From the NCBI GenBank assembly GCA_964601355.1, contig CAZRNB010000078.1, forward strand, positions 1-14,437: DNA of 14,437 nt, written 5' to 3'. The notes below the pieces were generated by a model. The model worked only from the letters and a program-made list of their open reading frames with translations, made no database searches and was not told the DNA's origin. The stretch comes from CAZRNB01 sp964601355 (lineage in GTDB: Bacteria; Planctomycetota; Phycisphaerae; Sedimentisphaerales; Anaerobacaceae). The translations under genes and the position numbers were made by a program. Below, piece by piece: positions 7,010-13,966 of this stretch. Positions within the stretch are counted from its first letter, which is position 1; each line of letters starts with the position of its first letter.

Positions 7010-8251
7010 CTATAAATCCTCGTCAAGTATATGGCCAAGATAATACTTTTTAGCTCGCAAATAGTCAACATTGTGCTCACCCGGCTCAGCCCTTAATGGT
7101 ATCTGCTCGGCAATCTTTATGCCATAAACCTTTAAGCGACTGATTTTTTTGGGATTATTAGTCAATATTCGTATTTTTTTTAGTCCCAAATCACGACATA
7201 TCTGAGCGCCAATTCCATAATCCCGTTTATCCGGGGCAAATCCGAGCTTTATATTGGCGTCAACCGTATTGAGTCCCTGCTCCTGAAGTTTATATGCCCG
7301 AAGCTTGTTGGCAAGGCCAATACCTCTGCCTTCCTGCCGAAGATAAATCAACGCTCCTTTGCCTGCTTTTTCTATCATTTTCATGGCATTTATTAACTGA
7401 TAGCCGCACTCGCAGCGCTGCGAATGAAACAAATCGCCCGTCATACACTCCGAATGCACTCTCACCAGCACCGGCTCGTCATGCTCGATCGGTTTGCCGT
7501 CACCATCAAGCCGGCCTACGCTGCCCTTGCAAAGCGCTAAATGCAGATCAGCCGATGTTATGCTCTCATAGCCGATTAGATCAAAATCACCATAATCAGT
7601 AGGTAAATTCACACACTCAACACGCTTGATCTGGCTTTCGCGCTGCAGCCGATACTCCACGAGCTTGGCAATAGAGACGATCTTAAGATTATGCTTCTCG
7701 CAGAAATTCAAAAGCTGCGGCACACGCGCCATTGTGCCGTCCTCATTCATAATTTCACAGATGACGCCGGCCGGCTTTAGGCCTGCCAGCCGCATCAAAT
7801 CAACCGCTCCCTCAGTCTGACCTGCTCTAACCAGCACGCCGCCTTCTCTGGCTCGCAGCGGGAATATATGGCCGGGCCGACCAAGGTCGCTCGGCTTGGC
7901 ACCATCGGCTACCGCCACCTGAATCGTTCTGGCCCTGTCTGCCGCACTGATACCAGTAGCTATACCTTCAGCAGCATCGATACTGACCGTGAAAGCCACC
8001 TCAAATTTGGCGGTATTTTCAACGGTCTGCGGGTACAAGCCGAGTGAATCGCATTTCTCAGGATTAAGTGGCAGACAAATAAGCCCCCTGCCGTACCTGG
8101 CCATAAAGTTAATAATCTCCGGTGTTACCTTCTCAGCAGCGCAGGCCAGGTCTCCTTCGTTCTCACGATCCTCATCATCGACAAGAACTATCATCCTGCC
8201 CTGCCGAAGGTCCTCCAGAATCTCCGGTATTTCACTAAACTGCACTGCCAT
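7010..8251 (-). CDS. ribBA: Bifunctional 3,4-dihydroxy-2-butanone-4-phosphate synthase / GTP cyclohydrolase II
   Basis: This cytoplasmic fusion enzyme supplies both precursors of riboflavin. Residues 1-205 turn ribulose 5-phosphate into dihydroxybutanone phosphate and formate. They carry the acidic site DDEDRENEGDL (25-35) and GHIFPLRA with H128. Residues 206-413 open GTP to the diaminopyrimidine. They carry the zinc cysteines C269, C280 and C282 in ECMTGDLFHSQRCECG, the RQEGRGIGL loop (305-313), and Y345 of DYGIGAQ. At 413 residues it is full length. The ribosome site is weak (TTGGAAAT). No FMN riboswitch is visible upstream, since the gap to pgsA is only about 70 bp and is filled by a heptad array. 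Transcription may come from the pgsA side. Confidence 0.97.
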   Translation of the reverse strand: MAVQFSEIPEILEDLRQGRMIVLVDDEDRENEGDLACAAEKVTPEIINFMARYGRGLICLPLNPEKCDSLGLYPQTVENTAKFEVAFTVSIDAAEGIATGISAADRARTIQVAVADGAKPSDLGRPGHIFPLRAREGGVLVRAGQTEGAVDLMRLAGLKPAGVICEIMNEDGTMARVPQLLNFCEKHNLKIVSIAKLVEYRLQRESQIKRVECVNLPTDYGDFDLIGYESITSADLHLALCKGSVGRLDGDGKPIEHDEPVLVRVHSECMTGDLFHSQRCECGYQLINAMKMIEKAGKGALIYLRQEGRGIGLANKLRAYKLQEQGLNTVDANIKLGFAPDKRDYGIGAQICRDLGLKKIRILTNNPKKISRLKVYGIKIAEQIPLRAEPGEHNVDYLRAKKYYLGHILDEDL

Positions 8252-8272
8252 ATTTCCAAGCCCAGAAGTGAA

Positions 8273-8342
8273 GAATTGAGAATTGAGAATTTAGAATGAA
8301 GAAAAATAATTCTCAATTCTAAATTCAAAATTCTAAATTCTC
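8273..8342. repeat. 7-bp array with inverted halves (GAATTGA / AATTCTA)
   Basis: Ten heptads run without any break in register. The first five start GAA (four of them GAAT); the next five are AATTCNN, the same unit on the other strand. Segments 8285-8297 and 8330-8342 are perfect 13-bp complements. The array covers the pgsA/ribBA gap and the last codons of pgsA, whose ENLEF tail and stop are repeat-encoded. Confidence 0.88.
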
Positions 8343-8972
8343 ACATTTGTCTTTTTGAAGCAGGTTTTGTTCATGTATTTCAATATAACGACTTCCATTA
8401 CGAATGTAAATAAGGGTTGCCAAAAGAGCAGTCCCCGCCGCCAGCCACCAGACAGTCCGTATAAACCATATCCAACCCTGTAAAACAATGGAAATCTCAG
8501 GAGCAAGCAGAATCGCCCCTACCATTGACAACTGCAGGGCTGTGGCAATCTTGCCGATTAACACCGGGGCAATAAGAAACCTCGACGTAATAAAATAAAC
8601 AATGACAAAACCAATCAGCAAAAAAAGGTCTTTGCCAATTATTAAAACCACCACCGTCGGTGGAATTAAAAATCCTTTCACATGTCCCCGTTCCGATGCC
8701 AGCAGCAGGCACGCGGATGTGATAAGCAATTTATCCGCGACCGGATCCAGAAAAGTGCCTAACCTGGTAGTTTGCTTTTTTATGCGAGCTAAATAACCGT
8801 CAAGACCGTCACTAACTGCCATAAACAAATAAATGATTGTTGCGATATACCGCAGAGCATTGCGATGATCGACATTAAGATGAAGGTCATTTATCTTCAG
8901 CATACAAATGACGAAAGGCACTATCAGCAAAATCCTTAGAATCGTCATCCGATTGGCCCAGGTCAATTTCAT
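8325..8972 (-). CDS. pgsA: CDP-diacylglycerol--glycerol-3-phosphate 3-phosphatidyltransferase (phosphatidylglycerophosphate synthase)
   Basis: This integral membrane enzyme makes phosphatidylglycerol phosphate from CDP-diacylglycerol and glycerol 3-phosphate. The CDP-alcohol phosphotransferase motif is complete: D55, D58, G59, A62, R63, then G72, D76 and D80 with standard spacing. Several membrane helices are visible, at about residues 10-25, 40-54, 82-92, 105-130 and 140-185. At 215 residues it is slightly longer than common homologues. The last residues (ENLEF and the stop) come from the heptad array at 8273-8342, so the original C-terminus has probably been replaced. The ribosome site before 8972 (GGGACGG) is weak. 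PgsA is chosen over other family members such as cardiolipin synthase on overall similarity, with modest certainty. Confidence 0.9.
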   Translation of the reverse strand: MKLTWANRMTILRILLIVPFVICMLKINDLHLNVDHRNALRYIATIIYLFMAVSDGLDGYLARIKKQTTRLGTFLDPVADKLLITSACLLLASERGHVKGFLIPPTVVVLIIGKDLFLLIGFVIVYFITSRFLIAPVLIGKIATALQLSMVGAILLAPEISIVLQGWIWFIRTVWWLAAGTALLATLIYIRNGSRYIEIHEQNLLQKDKCENLEF

Positions 8973-9113
8973 AGTATCCGTCCCATGAACCCATTATTAC
9001 TATTTTAAACTTAAAGACTATATGCTAAATCACAAAAGCAAATTTAGCAATAGAAACTCGTCTGCCAAATTTACTTGCTGCAAACATCCATAACGATACA
9101 ATCGAAATTCGGA

Positions 9114-9176
9114 GTTATGAGTTCGTAGTTTATAGTTCGTCGATTAACAATGAACTATGAACTATGAACAATCAAA
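9114..9176. repeat. 7-bp array with inverted halves (GTTCGTA / TATGAAC)
   Basis: Nine heptads are in strict register: gttatga, gttcgta, gtttata, gttcgtc, gattaac, aatgaac, tatgaac, tatgaac, aatcaaa. The first four and the later ones are inverted versions of one unit. The array lies between the divergent pgsA and GspF-like genes. It belongs to the same family as 11024-11079. Confidence 0.88.
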
Positions 9177-10161
9177 ATTTGAAATGTTGGGCATGACAAA
9201 AAAGCTTGCGATAGCATATTACAACCTCTCAATTATGCTCGATGCCGGTATGCCGGTTCTCAAGGCCCTTGAAACTACCACGGCCGGCTTAAAAGGAAAT
9301 CTCAAAAAAGCCTTTGCCAATTTAACCAAAGGAGCCTCTGCAGGCGATAGTCTTGCAGAGACAATGAGAAAACATACATGGATATTTGCACCTTTGGACG
9401 TAATGCTGGTGGAAGCAGCAGAAACCTCAGGCAATCTGCCGCAATCTTTGAAACTTCTTTCCCAATGGTATGATTTCTGCAACCGGCTCAAACACATTCT
9501 CATCTCCGGATTATTGCTGCCGGCTGCAATAATTACTCTTGCCGCCCCGATTATCCCGCTGCCAGGCCTGATTCTGGGCCAAATCACTTTTATCAAATAT
9601 TTCCTGCAGGTATTAGGAACATTAGCCACGTTTTACGTACCGGCTGCAACAATTGTTGTTATCTACCGTCTGTTGCCGAACACAGGCCTGCTCCGCAAAA
9701 TTTTGGATACTGCGATAATAAGAATCCCTGGTTTAGGTCAGGCTATTCGGAAGCTTGCAATTAGCCGATACTGCCGGACTTTTAACATGCTCTACGAGGC
9801 AGGCATTCCAATCATACAATGTGCACAAAAGGCCTCAGCCGTAACAGGCAACGCCGTTATGGCAGACCTGCTCAAAGGCGGAGCCGAAAGCGCACAGGCA
9901 GGAAAAATGGTTTGGGAAGGTTTTTCCCGCAGACTGCCGGCTGATTTTCTTAATATTTGGCAGGTCGGTGAAGAAACCGGCCAGTTAGACAAAACCATTA
10001 AACGACTCGCCGACAACGCCAGCGAAACTGCCGAATGGCTTTTTGTCGAGTTTTGCCGCTGGCTGGTGCGATTGGTCTATTTCCTTGTAATGATTAGACT
10101 GGCAATACAAGTCCTTCAAATGGGTCGTGCTGTTTTCGGAGCAGCGTACGGAACGATATAA
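9157..10161 (+). CDS. GspF/PilC-type type II secretion or type IV pilus inner-membrane platform protein
   Basis: This polytopic membrane protein has the double T2SSF layout of assembly-platform proteins, which sit under the pilus or pseudopilus and work with a secretion ATPase. Domain 1 (about 18-135) and domain 2 (about 203-325) share the same signatures: MLDAGMPVLKAL and MLYEAGIPIIQC, then ETSGNL and EETGQL. Membrane segments lie at about 113-133, 146-170 and 303-322. At 334 residues it is somewhat short, because the N-terminal extension of full PilC proteins is missing. No ATPase, pilin or GspG gene adjoins, so it is an orphan here. The start is uncertain: ATG 9157 lies inside the heptad array, while 9184 and 9193 are other ATGs. 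None has a clear ribosome site. Confidence 0.88.
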   Translation: MNYEQSKFEMLGMTKKLAIAYYNLSIMLDAGMPVLKALETTTAGLKGNLKKAFANLTKGASAGDSLAETMRKHTWIFAPLDVMLVEAAETSGNLPQSLKLLSQWYDFCNRLKHILISGLLLPAAIITLAAPIIPLPGLILGQITFIKYFLQVLGTLATFYVPAATIVVIYRLLPNTGLLRKILDTAIIRIPGLGQAIRKLAISRYCRTFNMLYEAGIPIIQCAQKASAVTGNAVMADLLKGGAESAQAGKMVWEGFSRRLPADFLNIWQVGEETGQLDKTIKRLADNASETAEWLFVEFCRWLVRLVYFLVMIRLAIQVLQMGRAVFGAAYGTI

Positions 10162-10192
10162 AACCACAGGAGAAAAACCGCCTAATATTTAG

Positions 10193-10234
10193 CCCCGCAA
10201 TCCCCGCCTACGCGAGGACAAGTTTATTGCGGGG
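10193..10234. terminator. Hairpin after the GspF-like gene; possible terminator or REP-like repeat
   Basis: CCCCGCAAT (10193-10201) and ATTGCGGGG (10226-10234) form a perfect 9-bp stem around a 24-base loop that contains a further CCCCGCC/GCGAGG element. Only a weak T-rich tract follows. The position, 31 bases past the stop and before the pdxJ promoter, suits a terminator; the loop looks like a dispersed repeat. Confidence 0.5.
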
Positions 10235-10249
10235 TTAGATTCTAATTTA

Positions 10250-10278
10250 TTTACCAAAAGTTGATTCAGTGATATAAT
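10250..10278 (+). promoter_or_regulatory. Promoter of pdxJ
   Basis: TTTACC (10250-10255, 4 of 6 consensus bases), a 17-base spacer and a perfect TATAAT (10273-10278) predict a transcript start near 10285, about 20 bases before the pdxJ ATG. Confidence 0.65.
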
Positions 10279-10305
10279 TACCCTGGTTTATTCAGGGCTA
10301 AGAAA

Positions 10306-11037
10306 ATGGCAGTACTGAATGTTAATATCGACCACGTTGCTACGGTCAGGCAGGCTCGGCTGACCGATGAGCCGGACCCTGTCTGGGCTGCTGTCGAATG
10401 TGAGCTGGCCGGCGCCAATGGTATCACCGTGCATCTGCGGGAGGACAGGCGTCACATAAACGACCGTGACGTTCGCTTATTGAAAGAGACCGTTGTCTGC
10501 AAATTCAATCTTGAAATGTGCATGGCCGAGCCTATTGTAAAAATCGCCGAGGAGATTAAACCCGACCAAGTGACACTTGTGCCTGAAAAAAGGACTGAGC
10601 TAACAACCGAAGGCGGGCTGGATTGTACCAAGTATAAAAAACGCCTCGCTGAAGTGGTCAAAAGGATGCACAAAAAGGGTATCTTAGCGAGCGCCTTCAT
10701 CGTACCGCACAAAGAGCAAATAACTGCATCAGCCCAAGCCGGCTGTGATGCTGTCGAGCTGCATACCGGCATGTACGCAAATGCAAAAAATACACGAGAA
10801 GCTGAAAAAAGATTAGACGAGCTGGAAACCGCAAAAGATATTGCGGCTGAAAATAATCTTATTGTTCATGCGGGACATGGCCTGACATATCGCAATATCG
10901 GCCCTGTCGCGCGAATCAAGGGACTTTGCGAGTTCAATATCGGCCATAGCATAATTGCACGTGCGCTCTTTGTCGGTATTAAACAAGCAACTGCTCAGAT
11001 GATAGAGCTGATAAATCGATATAGTTCGTCTTTATGA
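10306..11037 (+). CDS. pdxJ: Pyridoxine 5'-phosphate synthase
   Basis: This cytoplasmic TIM-barrel enzyme condenses 1-deoxy-D-xylulose 5-phosphate with 3-amino-2-oxopropyl phosphate to give pyridoxine 5'-phosphate, the last ring-forming step of the DXP-dependent vitamin B6 route. The start LNVNIDHVATVRQAR is typical. N7, R18, H43, R45, E70, T100, E151 and H191 all fall at the positions I recall for the E. coli enzyme, so all the main active-site residues are present. At 243 residues it has normal length. The start at 10306 follows a good promoter, with CAGGG as a poor ribosome site 8 bases before the ATG. The last three codons (SSL) and the TGA lie in the heptad array at 11024-11079. dapA follows on the same strand. 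Confidence 0.97.
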   Translation: MAVLNVNIDHVATVRQARLTDEPDPVWAAVECELAGANGITVHLREDRRHINDRDVRLLKETVVCKFNLEMCMAEPIVKIAEEIKPDQVTLVPEKRTELTTEGGLDCTKYKKRLAEVVKRMHKKGILASAFIVPHKEQITASAQAGCDAVELHTGMYANAKNTREAEKRLDELETAKDIAAENNLIVHAGHGLTYRNIGPVARIKGLCEFNIGHSIIARALFVGIKQATAQMIELINRYSSSL

Positions 11038-11079
11038 GTTCATAGTTCATCGAAAATCGATTGTCAATGAACAATGAAC
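11024..11079. repeat. 7-bp array with inverted halves (GTTCATA / AATGAAC)
   Basis: Eight heptads are in register: gttcgtc, tttatga, gttcata, gttcatc, gaaaatc, gattgtc, aatgaac, aatgaac. Segments 11038-11050 and 11067-11079 are complementary at 12 of 13 positions. The array covers the end of pdxJ and most of the gap to dapA. Confidence 0.85.
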
Positions 11080-11099
11080 AAAAAACAAGGAGACCAAAG

Positions 11100-11972
11100 A
11101 TGTTCACAGGCGCAATGGTAGCATTGATTACGCCGTTTCGAGATGGCCAGGTTGATTTGGAAACGCTCGATGAAATAATTAATTTCCAATTAGAAAACGG
11201 CATAGACGCGATAGTGCCGGTAGGAACCACAGGCGAATGTCCAACGCTTAGTCACGAAGAGCACAAGCAGGTCATTGAACGCGTCGTAAAAACCACAGGC
11301 GGACAGGTTCCAGTGATTGCCGGTGCCGGCTCAAATAGCACTGCCGAGGCAATTGAGCTGACCGCATTCTCAAAACAAATCGGGGCCGATGCCACTTTAC
11401 AGGTTTGTCCATACTATAACAAGCCCACTCAGGAGGGCTTTTATCAGCACTTTAAGGTGATCGCAGAAGAAGTTGACCTGCCTATGGTGCTATATAATAT
11501 TCCGGGCCGATGCGGAGCCGGCTTGACGCCGGAAACGGTCGCCCGCTTAGCTGAAATCGAAAACATCGTCGCCATTAAAGAAGCGACCGGCAGTATGGAC
11601 CAGGCCAGCGAAATCGCGATGCGCTGCGACATAACCATTATTTCAGGCGATGATTCGCTGACACTGCCATTAGCTTCAATTGGAGGTAAGGGCGTCATCA
11701 GCGTTGTGGCAAATATTGTCCCAGCAGACGTCAAAGCAATGACCGATTTAATCCTTCAGGGAGATTTTGTCTCAGCCCTTAAATGGCACAAAAAACTATT
11801 TCCGCTGAGTAAGGGCATGCTGACGCTGGCAACCAATCCCATACCTATTAAAGCTGCGATGGCCCTGCTGAATATGGCCCCGGAGGAGATGCGTCTGCCG
11901 ATGACGCCGATGGAAGAGAGCAAAAAAACTATCCTGCGTCAGACTCTCCAGGAATACGGTTTGCTAAGTTAA
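11100..11972 (+). CDS. dapA: 4-hydroxy-tetrahydrodipicolinate synthase
   Basis: This cytoplasmic (beta/alpha)8 aldolase joins pyruvate and aspartate semialdehyde, the first committed step to diaminopimelate and lysine. The Schiff-base lysine is K160 in VAIKEATG. The GTTGE loop gives T43 and T44, YY is at 106-107 in CPYYNKPTQEG, Y132 lies in YNIPGR, and R137 binds the substrate carboxylate. At 290 residues it is full length. The ATG at 11100 has GGAG 7 bases upstream. An in-frame TTG at 11061 would add 13 residues read from the heptad array and is rejected. It shares its strand with pdxJ 62 bases upstream. No lysine riboswitch is seen. Confidence 0.97.
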   Translation: MFTGAMVALITPFRDGQVDLETLDEIINFQLENGIDAIVPVGTTGECPTLSHEEHKQVIERVVKTTGGQVPVIAGAGSNSTAEAIELTAFSKQIGADATLQVCPYYNKPTQEGFYQHFKVIAEEVDLPMVLYNIPGRCGAGLTPETVARLAEIENIVAIKEATGSMDQASEIAMRCDITIISGDDSLTLPLASIGGKGVISVVANIVPADVKAMTDLILQGDFVSALKWHKKLFPLSKGMLTLATNPIPIKAAMALLNMAPEEMRLPMTPMEESKKTILRQTLQEYGLLS

Positions 11973-12007
11973 TAAACAATATTCCAATGACTTTCACCCA
12001 ACAATGA

Positions 12008-12406
12008 CTATTTCATTGGTGCTGGAGTCGGCCTTCGCTGAGCGGGTTGTTGCATAGCGGCACGCATATTCGGTTGGAAAATCACCAATTCCGGCATATT
12101 CCGACGGAACCGCTGCATGGCTTCCGGGCTGAAATTCACACCTTCCAAAATATCCAATATCGATATTGTTGGCAGCCGTTCAAGATATAATAGAGCATCA
12201 TCAGTGAAATTGCCGGTTAGGATTAACTGGTTCAATTTGTCCATCTTAGACAATTGTATCAAGCCATTATCGGTAACTTTCTCGCCGCCGAGACGAGTGC
12301 ACACCTCACCCGATCTGGCTACGGCTCGGCCTACGCCAAGACGAGCTTTGGGGGAAGGAAAATTGGCTTTGTTTTCCCGGCTTACAGAGGCGTGGTTCAT
12401 TTTCAT
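12008..12406 (-). CDS. Leucine-rich-repeat C-terminal fragment with repeat-derived N-terminus
   Basis: The open frame has 132 residues in two unlike parts. Residues 41-113 look like the end of a planctomycete leucine-rich-repeat protein: VTDNGLIQLSKMDKLNQLIL, then TDDALLYLERLPTISILDI, and an F-x-P-N end, followed by a Q/P-rich tail. Residues 1-40 (KANFPSPKARLGVGRAVARS) are encoded by the dispersed repeat at 12290-12480 and show no protein-like pattern. No signal peptide or earlier leucine-rich repeats precede it. It is most likely a truncated remnant, though a short expressed protein cannot be excluded. It converges with dapA, 35 bases away. Confidence 0.45.
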   Translation of the reverse strand: MKMNHASVSRENKANFPSPKARLGVGRAVARSGEVCTRLGGEKVTDNGLIQLSKMDKLNQLILTGNFTDDALLYLERLPTISILDILEGVNFSPEAMQRFRRNMPELVIFQPNMRAAMQQPAQRRPTPAPMK

Positions 12407-12480
12407 AATCCTTTGTCAAAAGTGAGTTTATATTCATTTGGGCCTTAAGCAAATTGGCTTTGTTTTGCATAATTTAGCTC
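12290..12480. repeat. Dispersed planctomycete-type repeat carrying a spurious 43-codon frame
   Basis: The segment contains AATTGGCTTTGTTTT twice (near 12361 and 12453). On the minus strand it encodes MNINSLLTKDYENEPRLCKP followed by GKQSQF (12306-12437). I recall many predicted small planctomycete proteins of this kind with KQSQF or NKANF motifs, which are translated dispersed repeats rather than genes. Its left end abuts the leucine-rich-repeat fragment. Boundaries are approximate. Confidence 0.5.
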
Positions 12481-12582
12481 AAACTCTGCATCACTTTTTG
12501 GCTGATTACCTCATTTTTTTTACTGCTGACCTTCCCGGCGATAGATGAGGCCATCAGAAAACCAGATGATCGGGTCGTGGAC

Positions 12583-12682
12583 ATCAGGTTATCAGGGCAT
12601 CAGTAAAAAAAGAACAATCTGATACTCTGATATCCTAATAACCATTGCCTGATATTCTTATAACCAGATAACCTGATAATCC
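12583..12682. repeat. 8-bp period array with inverted halves (ATCAGGTT / CTGATAAC)
   Basis: On the left, ATCAG recurs at 12583, 12591 and 12599. On the right, CTGAT-type units recur at 8-base steps from 12619, with one shift near 12645. ATCAGGTTATC (12583-12593) and GATAACCTGAT (12667-12677) are perfect 11-bp complements. The layout is like the 7-bp arrays but with a period of 8. It lies in the 504-bp gap between the leucine-rich-repeat fragment and the Fic gene, where no gene is seen. Confidence 0.7.
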
Positions 12683-12692
12683 TCCGTTAATG

Positions 12693-12755
12693 ATATGCTA
12701 TCCGATATAAAATACTCAATACTAAATACTATATGCTATATACTAAATTCGATGT
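12693..12755. repeat. 7-bp array (ACTAAAT family)
   Basis: Nine heptads are in register: atatgct, atccgat, ataaaat, actcaat, actaaat, actatat, gctatat, actaaat, tcgatgt. Unlike the other intergenic arrays, no clear inverted half is seen. It lies in the same gene-free gap (12407-12910). Confidence 0.75.
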
Positions 12756-12877
12756 CACATTATACAATATTAAGTGTTAATTTTCAAGTAAAATTTCAGG
12801 AACAGTGAGCGGCGATTAACTCGTTAATTTGCTTTATTAAGCCTATGCCGATATATCGCTTCCATGGCCATTTAGAT

Positions 12878-12901
12878 ATTACCCTGTTCATTACCCTATT
12901 C
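12878..12901. repeat. 12-bp tandem duplication before the Fic stop
   Basis: ATTACCCTGTTC is followed directly by ATTACCCTATTC, and ATTACCCC recurs at 12909 over the stop of the Fic gene. This is a small local repeat with no evident function. Confidence 0.6.
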
Positions 12902-12910
12902 AGAAAGTTA

Positions 12911-13951
12911 TTACCCCATTTGTTTCCATCTGGCGGACTGCCCCTTACCCAAGCAAACGATTTTCTTTTCTTTTTTTAATTGCCTGAATACTGTCCGAAT
13001 CATATCTCTGCTTACAGATGGACATAATCGCTCTATGTCGGACATAGAAAATTCACCGGCTTGTTTACTTATTGCATGAATAATATTTTCTGTTTTGGCA
13101 CCACGGGCAGATTTTATACCGCCTGCCCGTTGTTCAAATTCCCTGTATGCTGAATTTATTGTCCCTAAAAAATAACACAGCCACGGTTCGATATTGTGTT
13201 TTGCCTGGTGCCATTGTTTGGAGCTTTTCTGTAATGCCTCATAATATGTCTCTTTTGATTGTTCTGTTATCCGCTCAAGACTGATATATCTGCCTACTTC
13301 GTATTCGTGCTGATATAAGGCCAGCAGTGTAAGCAGCCGTGAAACTCTGCCGTTTCCATCTCTGAAAGGATGAATGCAGAGAAAATCAAGAACCAGACAG
13401 GCCGTAGCATAAAGTCCGGGGTATCTCAGTTGTTCGGTACTATGCTTGTAGGCAAGACACAATTGCTCTATCGCTTCCGGCGTTGCAGCGGCTGATACAG
13501 GCTTGAAAAGTATATCTATTGTGCCGTCCTGATTTTTTCTTATAATTTCATTATCTTTTTTCTTCCACTGGCCGGCGTCGCCTGTCTGGCCGTGACTTAA
13601 CAAATGCAACTGGCATATCGTTTGCGGGGTAATGTCCATGCTGCCATGTTTTTTGTGAATCAAATCTAATGCCTTGCGATAACCTGCCACCTCGTCTTCC
13701 GACCTGTCTTTCGGTTTACTGTGGCCGATTATAAGAGGTCTCAGCCTGCTTTTCTCTATTGTAACACCTTCAATGCGGTTTGAAGACTCGGCGCTTTCTA
13801 TCAATGCAATTTCAACCAGTGATTTTAAAATCTGAGGCGATTGACGGGTATATAACTTTTGCTTGCCTTTGTACTCGGATATGGAATTCATCAACCACAC
13901 CGCGGCCAAAGGCAGTTGTAAATCTTTCCCCGTTTTTCTAAAGGACATCAT
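12911..13951 (-). CDS. Fic-family protein (class II, Fic domain plus C-terminal winged helix)
   Basis: This is a probable AMP-transferase acting on proteins in the cell. The Fic motif is intact: HPFRDGNGR at 194-202 followed by R205, with H194 the catalytic base. The N-terminal part is of the Fic/DOC-N type and holds an inhibitory helix motif, S57-x3-E61-G62 (SNRIEG), so the enzyme should be self-inhibited (class II). The C-terminal 60 residues (about 285-346) look like a winged helix (MSDIERLCPSVSRDMIRTVF), possibly for DNA binding or autoregulation. At 346 residues it is of normal length. The ATG at 13951 has AAGGGA about 9 bases upstream; M2 at 13948 is an alternative. No separate antitoxin gene is seen. 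It sits directly downstream of the Bro-N remnant, in an accessory region. The substrate is unknown. Confidence 0.93.
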   Translation of the reverse strand: MMSFRKTGKDLQLPLAAVWLMNSISEYKGKQKLYTRQSPQILKSLVEIALIESAESSNRIEGVTIEKSRLRPLIIGHSKPKDRSEDEVAGYRKALDLIHKKHGSMDITPQTICQLHLLSHGQTGDAGQWKKKDNEIIRKNQDGTIDILFKPVSAAATPEAIEQLCLAYKHSTEQLRYPGLYATACLVLDFLCIHPFRDGNGRVSRLLTLLALYQHEYEVGRYISLERITEQSKETYYEALQKSSKQWHQAKHNIEPWLCYFLGTINSAYREFEQRAGGIKSARGAKTENIIHAISKQAGEFSMSDIERLCPSVSRDMIRTVFRQLKKEKKIVCLGKGQSARWKQMG

Positions 13952-13966
13952 AATGGTTTTCCCTTG

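Noticed and set aside
7294..7602. 102-residue plus-strand open frame opposite ribBA
   Set aside because: It is antisense to conserved ribBA coding sequence and has no protein-like features.
8252..8324. FMN riboswitch upstream of ribBA
   Set aside because: The gap is too short and consists of heptad repeat; no conserved RFN-element words were seen.
9219..9629. 136-residue minus-strand open frame opposite the GspF-like gene
   Set aside because: It lies wholly antisense to a well-supported gene and has no recognisable domain or ribosome site.
10281..10297. Hairpin CCCTG/CAGGG that could hide the pdxJ ribosome site
   Set aside because: The predicted transcript start (about 10285) would leave out most of the left arm, and the stem is only 5 bp.
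11061..11099. TTG start adding 13 residues to DapA
   Set aside because: These codons lie in the heptad array; the ATG at 11100 has GGAG at 7 bases and gives the usual DapA N-terminus.
11984..12019. 7-bp inverted repeat CCAATGA/TCATTGG between dapA and the leucine-rich-repeat fragment
   Set aside because: The loop is 22 bases with no T run, and the right arm lies in the other gene's coding end; not convincing as a terminator.
12583..12755. Possible CRISPR array in the gap before the Fic gene
   Set aside because: The units are only 7-8 bp with no unique spacers, so this is a microsatellite-like array.
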